A stretch of 64,000 nucleotides of DNA from Doris montereyensis. Lineage: Eukaryota; Mollusca; Gastropoda; Nudibranchia; Dorididae. The DNA lies in contig JAXRKP010000272.1 of assembly GCA_037039925.1 (NCBI GenBank), positions 173,501 through 237,500 on the forward strand, read 5' to 3'. The notes beneath the pieces are model-generated. The model made no database searches and was not told the origin of the DNA. It worked only from the letters and a program-made list of their open reading frames with translations. This document shows positions 55,924 through 64,000 of this stretch, piece by piece. How positions within the stretch are numbered: position 1 is the stretch's first letter; every line of letters begins with the position of its first letter. Both the position numbers and the translations under genes were made by a program.

Positions 55924-56690
55924 ATGCTTTCCATCTTGAATAGTGCCCAGGTTGATGCTTTCCATCTTAAATAGTGCCCAGGTTGATGCTTTCCATCTTG
56001 AATAGTGCCCAGGTTGATGCTTTCCATCTTGAATAGTGCCCAGGTTGATGCTTTCCATCTTGAATAGTGCCCAGGTTGATGCTTTCCATCTTGAAATAGA
56101 TGCTTTTCCATCTTGAATAGTGCCCAGGTTGATGCTTTCCATCTTGAATAGTGCCCAGGTTGATGCTTTCCATCTTGAATAGTGCCCAAGTTGATGCTTT
56201 CCATCTTGAATAGTGCCCAGGTTGATGCTTTCCATCTTGAATAGTGCCCAAGTTGATGCTTTCATCTTGAATAGTGCCCAGGTTGATGCTTTCCATCTTA
56301 AATAGTGCCCAGGTTGATGCTTTCCATCTTGAATAGTGCCCAAGTTGATGCTTTCCATCTTGAATAGTGCCCAGGTTGATGCTTTCCATCTTGAATAGTG
56401 CCCAGGTTGATGCTTTCCATCTTGAATAGTGCCCAGGTTGATGCTTTTCCATCTTGAATAGTGCCCAGGTTGATGCTTTCCATCTTAAATAGTGCCCAGG
56501 TTGATGCTTTCCATCTTGAATAGTGCCCAGGTTGATGCTTTCCATCTTGAATAGTGCCCAGGTTGATGCTTTCCATCTTGTATAGTGCCCAGGTTGATGC
56601 TTTCCATCTTGAATAGTGCCCAGGTTGATGCTTTCCATCTTGAATAGTGCCCAGGATGCTTTCCATCTTGAATAGTGCCCAGGTTGTCCG
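55924..56690. repeat. 31-bp minisatellite array
   Basis: About 25 copies of ATGCTTTCCATCTTGAATAG plus TGCCCAGGTTG, one of the most uniform arrays here. On the minus strand all three phases are stop-free, so three units read as one 31-residue cycle (pieces: MESINLGTIQDGKHQPGHY, SRWKASTWALFK). The array adjoins the 60-bp repeat at 55,923 without an intervening stop. Confidence 0.97.
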
Positions 56691-56785
56691 GGTGTAGCTG
56701 ACTCTATTGTGTTGTGACCTGCAAGTGCGTTTCCCTCACAGGAGTACCAGTAGAAGTAGAGTCTTTATTTTCTCTGTAGTTAAGT

Positions 56786-57064
56786 TCCTTCAAGATTCTT
56801 ACGGCCCATAGAGCTGGAGCGTATCATGATTTTTATAGCATGAATAGGGAACAGGTGAGGGGGGGGCACTCCCTGGATAGGACGCGTCTGTTGCAGGATT
56901 TACTCCTAAAGTATTGCTGGTACCCATTCGCGCTTGTGACGAGCGGGGGAACTGCGTGTCTTTGCCAAGGAACACAACGACGGTCCTAGCATCGCTTGGA
57001 TTCGAACTCAGAACCTGATGATCCCAAGCCCGGCTATGTAACCAACTAGGTCACCGACGTCACT
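56786..57064 (-). mobile_element. SINE-B, minus strand
   Basis: On the minus strand: GACGTCGGTGACCTAGTTGG (A-box region), TCTGAGTTCGAATCC (B-box, near 57,008), ACGAGCGCGAATGGGTACC-like TCGTCACAAGCGCGAATGGG, AGGGAGTGCCCCCCCCTCA and ATACGCTCCAGCTCTATGGG, then CCGTAAGAATCTTGAAGGAA. The whole element is present but decayed. Confidence 0.7.
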
Positions 57065-57249
57065 GAAATTAAAGGCTTACCGGTATGATATGTAGGAGCT
57101 AAGCACTGCTTTCCATATATATGGCCTTTGCAGTCGCCATGTCGGAACAATCGTAGCCACCCATGTCACTGATGGCTTGACACAAAGGCCTGCAAAATCA
57201 GGTAGTCCAGTGGCTGTGTGGCAGTCAGCCCGTCTACTAACCAGGCTAC
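57065..57249. other. Short single-copy spacer
   Basis: No feature seen. Confidence 0.4.
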
Positions 57250-57400
57250 AGGCCCCCAATGTATTACGTTGCCGTTACCAACTGTTTCCTACCGGCCCTC
57301 AATGTATTACGTTGCCGTTTTACTAACTGGTTCCTGCCGGCCCTCAATGTATTACGTTGCCGGTACTAACTAGTTCCTACCGGCCCTCAATTTATTACAT
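57250..57400. repeat. 43-45-bp repeat, about 3.5 copies
   Basis: GGCCCTCAATGTATTACGTT and GCCGTTTTACTAACTGGTTC, then CTACC. Starts at 57,251, 57,294, 57,339 and 57,382. Confidence 0.93.
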
Positions 57401-57690
57401 TTGCCCATTCACTCAATCATTTTTACCCACTCACTCAGTCATTTGCCCATTCACTCAGTCATTTACCCACTCACTCAAGTCATTTACCCATTCATTGACT
57501 CACTTTCTCACCACTCACTTACTCGTCATTCACTCACTCACTCATTTACCCACACTCATGTACTGACTCATTAGCTCTTACTATCATTCAATCACTCACT
57601 CTATCTCGCATTCACGTTATCACTCATTCACTGACTCACACTCACGTTCACTCATCCATTCACTCATGTCATCTGCTCATTCACGTACTG
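57400..57690. repeat. CATTCACTCACT-type simple repeat
   Basis: Irregular mixture of CATT, CACT and TACCCA, most regular at 57,410-57,500, fading to the right. Confidence 0.9.
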
Positions 57691-57784
57691 ACTGGATTGA
57701 TCAATAGGTATCAGAGTCGTCGATAGAGAGAGGGTGTGTATACATGTACTATAATAATGTATGTATGTGTGTTAAGAGAGATCA

Positions 57785-57789
<5 letters not shown>

Positions 57790-57856
<67 letters not shown>

Positions 57857-57887
57857 CAGACAGAGACGGATACAGATACAGATAGAC

Positions 57888-57945
<58 letters not shown>

Positions 57946-58085
57946 CTTAAATGGGGTTAATTCGATTTTGAGAGAGGGGGAGGGAGACAGACAGGGATAC
58001 GTTGGGAGACAGACAGACACACACACACACACACACACACATACATACACAGACAGACAGACAGACAGAGATAAAGACAGAGACA
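57790..58085. repeat. (GA)n with GACA and CA segments
   Basis: Two long GA tracts (57,791-57,855 and 57,889-57,941), a CA tract at 58,017-58,042, and GACAGACAGACA at 58,050. Confidence 0.97.
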
Positions 58086-58870
58086 GCCAGAGAGCCTGTG
58101 TGTATGAAAGATATGGGGAGGAGTAGTCTACCACGTGACGTTGTTCATAAAAAATAAAAAAATCGTTTCGAAACCCATCACCACGCCCCTCAGACCATAG
58201 CATCACTACCAGGTGAAATATTGGGTGGTCAGTTTTGTCGGACCCCATCCCCCCTCTCCAAATCTAATGTCAAAGGTTGAGTGACCACGGGCTTCTGGGC
58301 AATGACGGACGCGACGCAGGCAGGAGATGTGGTTTCGAATTCTGCTCATCTTCTTCGGTCACTTCCCACGCATCGGAGAGAGACTGACCAGAGGCTGACC
58401 GGAAGCCGGAAATCGGTGCGGTCACAGACCTCCCATCGTGCCTGTTACTAATGTTTCTGACGAATGAGCGCCGCGCTTGGATGCCCCGGGTGTTTGCCTC
58501 CCTGATGAGCGTACGAATCCTACAGTGTATTGGGCCATGGACTGCAGTGGCAAGGCATGCGTTGTGGTCTGTTGAGTCGTGTGCGTGTGGTGGAGAGAGG
58601 AGTTATCTAACGTGGAGTGTGTTCAGGGCTTGATACACTGCTAGGAGCTATGTGCTTATTGGAGATGTTATTGTTGTTGTTATGACTACTATTATTGCTC
58701 TTCCGTTTCCGTGACGAGCCATTGTGTTATTTCCTCATGGAATTCCTAAGCAGTGCGTTCATTGGTTCGATCCTATGTTTATAATAATCGTTAGTTTAGT
58801 TAATACATGTAGGCTACGTGTAATAATATTGGGAAATCACTGAACTTAGTTGTGTTTAGTGATAATCTAC
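58086..58870. other. Single-copy DNA
   Basis: No gene called. Relatively GC-rich at 58,250-58,600, with short open frames lacking motifs. Confidence 0.5.
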
Positions 58871-58876
58871 TATGTA

Positions 58877-58968
58877 TGTTTGTTTATTTATTTATTTATT
58901 TATTTATTTATTCATTTATTCATTCATTCATTCATTTATTCGTTAATTTATTCATTCATTTATTTATG
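58877..58968. repeat. (TTTA)n and (TTCA)n microsatellite
   Basis: TTTA units to 58,911, then TTCATTCATTCA with mixtures. Confidence 0.95.
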
Positions 58969-58969
58969 A

Positions 58970-60265
58970 TCTTACTTTTTATTTATATGTCTGTATACGT
59001 GTATGCTTGTTTTTAGAATACATAATCGTATTTTTGTTTGTATTTTTACATTCCTTTTATATTTATCTATCTCATTCTGCATCTCTTTACTATTTGTCCA
59101 TCTGTAAAGGTTACTTTCGTTTGGGTATCTGGGCCCTTTTTCATAGTTTTTGTCTGTCATGCCAGTATGTAGAAGATCTCGAAGTGATACTTGGAAAGCC
59201 AGTGCTCAAAGAAGAAAGTACACATGTGTAGTATAACATTGGTATTGTGTTCAAGGTGTGTAAGGCTTCACACACTCTTTGACGATAAACTCATCGAAGG
59301 AAAGATGTCCGCTGTTGTGTAGAATGGTTGCTTGTCACCATGCTGTGATAGTGTAGAATGGTTTCTGGTCACCATTCTCACTATTATAGAAGGAATCAGA
59401 CGGAATGGGAAAACATTATTCTCCTTAATTACTGATGATGGTGATGATGATGATGAAGATGATAAAGTGTCGGTTCGTATTAAATCGCGTGGTCCTCCTT
59501 TCCTCTCTCTTCTTCTTCTTCTTTTTTACCTTTCTGATACCACATTCTACCACGTATCGTCTTGTCAATATTTCACATAGCATCTTCCCATCTTCTTCTA
59601 GGTCTACTTTTTTTTATCGTGCACCATCTGTTTTCGCCTTAAAGGTGGGTTTTGTTTTCTATAGAGTTGTGTCCTTGGCGAATCCGACGTGGATTGTTGT
59701 TTGTTTGATTGTTTCCCTCCTTGGTTTTTTTTTCGAAAATGAACATTCTGTTCCTAGCTGGTGTTGACAAGACTGTCTCGTTCGACATGTTTTCCGTTCC
59801 ATGATTTTATTCTCGCCATCTTTGTGCGTGTCCACATTTTGAAGTCATTTAAAAAAAATATGATGAAAAAAATTCATCTTTTTCCTCTTTTGATTAATGG
59901 TCCAGATTTCACGGTCAGAGTTGTGCTGTGTAATTATGAGTTGAGTTTAAAACAGTCTCGACATCTTGTTTACTCACATATCTTAAAATGATTGCTGCCT
60001 TTATTGGAGTTAATGTGTCATTCAGTTCAAATTAAGAACATTTTTAAAGATTTGTCACAATTACCCGAGATCATTAGAAATAGATAGGAATTCAAAATCG
60101 CCATTTAAAGAAGAATGAAATTAGATTAAGATTAAGACAGGAAATTACATTATAAAAGCCAGTGACTATGAGCAATACTATCAACAACAAATTTTAAGAG
60201 AGTACCGGTAAGAGAGCGCACTGTGATATGATGAATATAAAAACAATACATTTAAGAAATGGCCA
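58970..60265. other. Single-copy DNA
   Basis: A (GAT)n-like patch at 59,435-59,465 gives a short Asp run. No gene or RNA called. Confidence 0.5.
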
Positions 60266-60266
<1 letters not shown>

Positions 60267-60314
<48 letters not shown>

Positions 60315-60545
60315 GTGTGTGTTGTAGTACAGGGAATCCAAAGTGGCCAAGTGCGTCTGTAGTGCAGGCAAAAGGTTGTAGGTTGAACACCAAAGGTGGG
60401 GTCCCATGAGTTGCCTTCTCATCTTTTGTTCTTTTGTGTGTTTGGGAGATGCAGAGTTTCCCTTGGGGGGGGGGGGGGGGCTGGCTGGAAATGTGCTTCA
60501 TGCAAGGTTAGAGCAGTGGTGGTGGTGGTGGTGGTGGTGGTGGGT
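60267..60545. repeat. (GT)n, G run and (GGT)n
   Basis: GT tract 60,267-60,325, an 18-base G run near 60,463-60,480, and GGT triplets at 60,516-60,544. Confidence 0.95.
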
Positions 60546-61465
60546 GGACCCCCCTTCCCCCCTTACCAAACTACATCGTGAAGCGTCGCCTTACCTTGTG
60601 ACCAGTTACAGTTAGTCGAATGAATGTCTCTCTTTTGCCGTGTGCCTCGCCTTATCGGCTCCTTTCATTTCTTGTTCTTAGCCACACCTTGGCTTACTCG
60701 GTTGGTGATGGGATTCGTTCCTGGATATTGTGTGAAAATTGGTGTGGACGGGTAGCCACCATGAGCGCTCGCTTCATTCAACGTAGTATGAGGGCTGTAG
60801 TAGAGTCATGTCTTCTGTAAAGCTGTAGCTGTGTGTGTATAGAAGTTGGAAATCTTGTTTGGGCAGTGCTGTTTATATTTCATCGTAGACATCTTTTCTT
60901 CTCCATTTTGTTTTGGGTTTGTTTTTTTTGGTTGTTTTTGTTTCTTGATTGTTTTGTTTGGTTTGGGTTTGGGTTTTTTGTAGGTTTTGTTTCGTTTTTG
61001 TTTATTTTTCATTTTTAAATAGTTTTCGCTGAATTATTTATGTATTCATTTTTTACTGGTTTAATTAGAGCTCATAGAGTGAACTTTCGAATGGTGATTT
61101 CATTGATCTGCCGTGTGTTTGGGGATTCGTGGCGATAACTAACATTTCGAGCCTGGCAACAGCTGGCAGTGAGCTTACATTGCCAGTCCAACAACAAACA
61201 GGGTCACATGACAACACCATAGTATTTCATCGAGATTTACCCTCACACCTCTGGTGTACTTTTACGTTTTCCTGTTGGACGCCTCTATTCTGGGATAGAA
61301 TCGGATACTATCTGCTCACTCGGACACTGTCTGCTCATTCCGACACTATCTGCTCACTCGGACAGTGCTGTCGTTGATGGTGTGTGGCTGTGTGTGTTTG
61401 GTGTTCTCCTGAGTGTGTCAGGATTGGGAGTCATACAACGAGCAGGATCGGCCGTGTAACTTGAA
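60546..61465. other. Single-copy DNA
   Basis: T/G-rich at 60,900-61,010. A short ACACTATCTGCTCACTCGG repeat, about three copies, lies at 61,306-61,370. No gene called. Confidence 0.5.
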
Positions 61466-61468
61466 AGC

Positions 61469-61535
61469 GGTGTGTTTTAATGAACGCGACGGTGTGTTTC
61501 TAATGAACGCGATGGTGTGTTTCTAATGAACGCGC
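61469..61535. repeat. 23-bp repeat, three copies
   Basis: GGTGTGTTTCTAATGAACGC plus GAT, the first copy slightly different. Confidence 0.9.
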
Positions 61536-61673
61536 GTTGAAGTGGCTGTTGACACGGGGAGGAGCGTGGTGTCGGAAAGAGTGAACGCAGTGTTCCCGAC
61601 GGTGTCAAGGCACCACGGGAGATTACTCCATCCACCAACATTGGACGTAATCACCTGGACTCGCGTAGGCCTG

Positions 61674-61906
61674 ATGGGCGGGGAGGCGACAGGCGTGCTG
61701 TTGTTACTACTACCACTACTTCTACTGGCGTCTTGTGCCAGGGAATGAAGGCGCCACCGCGGGGTCTCCCTCCTTCCGACGGGGGCACGATGTCCGCGAA
61801 GCAGAGCCAGTGGCTCTGTCCACCACATCTATGCACATAGACGATGCCGGACGCACCATTTTAGTTTGCTGTTACGAGGGTGGCTATTGGAAGCGGAAGG
61901 CCAAAG
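61674..61906 (+). CDS. Possible first exon with a signal-peptide-like segment
   Basis: ATG at 61,674 opens MGGEATGVLLLLLPLLLLAS, a leader-like hydrophobic run with a plausible small-residue cleavage site (ASCA). The frame stops at TGA 61,746-61,748. The +1 frame is open through the same place and continues past 61,740 with varied sequence (pieces: GSPSFRRGHDVREAEPVAL, TILVCCYEGGYWKRKAK). It reaches CCAAAG|GTAAGG, a strong splice donor at 61,907. The two halves fit one secreted-protein exon only if a base is missing or extra near 61,740, or they may be unrelated. The Leu run comes from a CTA/CTG-type stretch and could be chance. No family is recognised. Confidence 0.25.
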
Positions 61907-61950
61907 GTAAGGACTTCGGAGGCTACCTACTAACCTCTATCTCCCTATCC

Positions 61951-62040
61951 CTAACCTCTAATCTAGACGTCCTGAAGACGTCTAGCCCCTAACCCGTACC
62001 TCTACGTCATGAAGACGTCTAGCCCCTAACCCATACCTCT
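61951..62040. repeat. ~38-bp repeat with a perfect 9-bp hairpin
   Basis: CTAGACGTC (61,963-61,971) and GACGTCTAG (61,977-61,985) pair around CTGAA. The following unit keeps the right arm (GAAGACGTCTAGCCCCTAAC) but not the complete left arm. Confidence 0.85.
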
Positions 62041-62745
<705 letters not shown>

Positions 62746-63027
62746 GAGATGTAACATGAAATCGTTTCTCCCTTCGTAACTAACGTTGTATCATCATCGC
62801 CAACACAAACACGATATCAGGTAGCACTATACTGTACAGTGTAGATCTAGTTTTAATACTTTTTCTTAAACATTCACAGAGCTATTGTCACTGTCACTGT
62901 GCTATAAGGATTGTCGCCTTTTTTAGTCTTGAACTGTGGTTTATACCGTGCTTTATTACTGTGTATAATAGAACGGAATGTGCAGCTTGTTACACTGTGA
63001 ACGTTGACATACCACCAAGCAAATGGT
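62746..63027. other. Single-copy spacer
   Basis: No feature seen. Confidence 0.4.
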
Positions 63028-63250
63028 GAGTGGTTGGCGGGCAGGTGGTACTGGTTGGTCCAGCTTCTGTGTCCTTTTCAGTTTCTCTCGTCTTTCGTCT
63101 TGCTGTTTCCTCTTATTTCACCTTGACAGCATATTATGGTGGACGGGGTAAAATGTCAATGAAACAAATCATGTGTCTTCCATCTTGCTGCTTCCTTTTT
63201 AATTCATCCCGAGACTACCGCATGTGGGGGACGGAATAAAACTCAAACGA
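63028..63250 (+). mobile_element. R1 copy followed by a second R1 tail
   Basis: The first copy has GTTGGCGGGCAGGTGGTACT, CGTCTTGCTGTTTCCTCTTA, TTATGGTGGACGGGGTAAA and TGTCAATGAAACAAATCATG. The second tail has CATCTTGCTGCTTCCTTTTT, AATTCATCCCGAGACTACCG and GGGGGACGGAATAAAACTCA. Confidence 0.8.
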
Positions 63251-63309
63251 ATGACGATATTCACTTATGAATTCTTCCATTCTTTTGATAATTACTTCAA
63301 TCATCCCTT

Positions 63310-63620
63310 CACTCACTCACTCACTCACTCACTCATTCATTTTCCTATCTTTCATCATTCATTCATTCTTTCATCATTCATTCATTCTTTCATCATTCAT
63401 TCACTTTTCCTTCATTCTTCATCATTCATTCATTCATTCATTCATTCATCATTCATTCATTCATTCATCGTTCATTCATTCTTTCATCATTTATTCATTC
63501 ATCATTCATTCATTCATTCATTCATTCATTCATCATTCATTCATTCATTCATTCATTCATTCATTCATCATTCATTCATTCATTCATTCATTCTTTTATC
63601 ATTCATTCATTCATCCATCC
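63310..63620. repeat. (CTCA)n and (TTCA)n microsatellite
   Basis: Six CTCA units, then TTCA with CTTTCATCATTCA interruptions. R1 tails lie on both sides. Confidence 0.97.
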
Positions 63621-63659
63621 ATCAATTGTTCACACGCGGACGGCTGACCAATCCTGCCG

Positions 63660-63735
63660 TAGTGCCTCGCATCCATTTTTCTCCTCTAACACTCGAGATT
63701 ATCGCACTTGGTGGACGGGGCTCTTATTGTATTAT
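63660..63735 (+). mobile_element. R1 tail
   Basis: ATCCATTTTTCTCCTCTAAC, ACTCGAGATTATCGCACTTG and GTGGACGGGGCTC, directly after the TTCA array. Confidence 0.6.
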
Positions 63736-64000
63736 TAATGTATTTACATTATACCCCCACCACCACCACCACCACCACCCCCGATAAATCAGCAGTTAAT
63801 ACAGTAACACTCGGCGGGTCACTCAAAGTAAGTAAATGTGTTAACTGTATAGCCCTCCCTACCTACTACAGTATTTGCATGCACCTCTGATAGGCAGACT
63901 CTGCGTGTCCACCCGGACAAGCTTGTAGCACCTTGACACGGACATCGTGTCGTTGTTATGCCCTTGGCTTGTTTTCACAGCTCGGCTCGTCGTAACGCCA
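63736..64000. other. Single-copy spacer to the window end
   Basis: (CAC)n at 63,756-63,780. No gene seen. Confidence 0.4.

Overview
The window reads as nuclear DNA from a metazoan with a very repeat-rich genome, most likely a marine mollusc and perhaps a gastropod. That is an inference. It rests on two tRNA-derived SINE types whose central blocks resemble those common in molluscs and other marine invertebrates, on the remnant of a non-LTR reverse transcriptase, on hAT-type transposon ends, and on the huge load of dinucleotide and minisatellite arrays. There are no operons, bacterial-style genes, rRNA genes or CRISPR arrays, and no intact multi-exon gene can be traced end to end. By my own tally about two fifths of the 64 kb is tandem repeat.

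Layout. 1-5.6 kb: two interleaved minisatellites, a 700-bp CT tract, a SINE fragment, a GA tract and a LINE reverse-transcriptase tail. 5.6-10 kb: two SINEs, a very regular 63-bp array and single-copy DNA. 10-15.5 kb: a 57-bp and a 69-bp array joined by a mosaic zone that contains splinters of DNA found elsewhere in the window. 16-19 kb: an hAT-like MITE end and 50-, 22- and 43-bp arrays. 19-22.4 kb: single-copy DNA with SINEs. 22.4-25.6 kb: a 23-bp array that changes sequence along its length. 26-46 kb: many copies of a dispersed ~150-bp repeat, here called R1, with several arrays, some of them inside R1 copies. 46-57.7 kb: 17-, 43-, 39-, 53-, ~43-, 60- and 31-bp arrays, a foldback element with a tRNA-like centre, and the best gene candidate. 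57.7-64 kb: mostly single-copy DNA with simple repeats and more R1.

Gene candidates are all on short evidence. (1) Minus strand 55,920 to 55,060: coding-like sequence in successive frames, a 20-residue tandem repeat, a stop codon, and an AATAAA signal about 265 bases downstream; several frame breaks mean either assembly indels or a pseudogene. (2) Minus strand 45,918 to 45,790: a 43-codon phase 0-0 exon. (3) Minus strand 26,405 to 26,131: a possible terminal coding segment. (4) Plus strand 61,674 to 61,906: a possible signal-peptide exon ending at a good splice donor. None has a recognised family, so no pathway can be stated.

The most striking observation is structural. At several array edges, array units are interleaved with collinear splinters of single-copy or SINE sequence that also occurs intact kilobases away. 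This could be real template switching, but a merged long-read consensus is at least as likely and should be excluded first. No new biological system can be claimed from this window.
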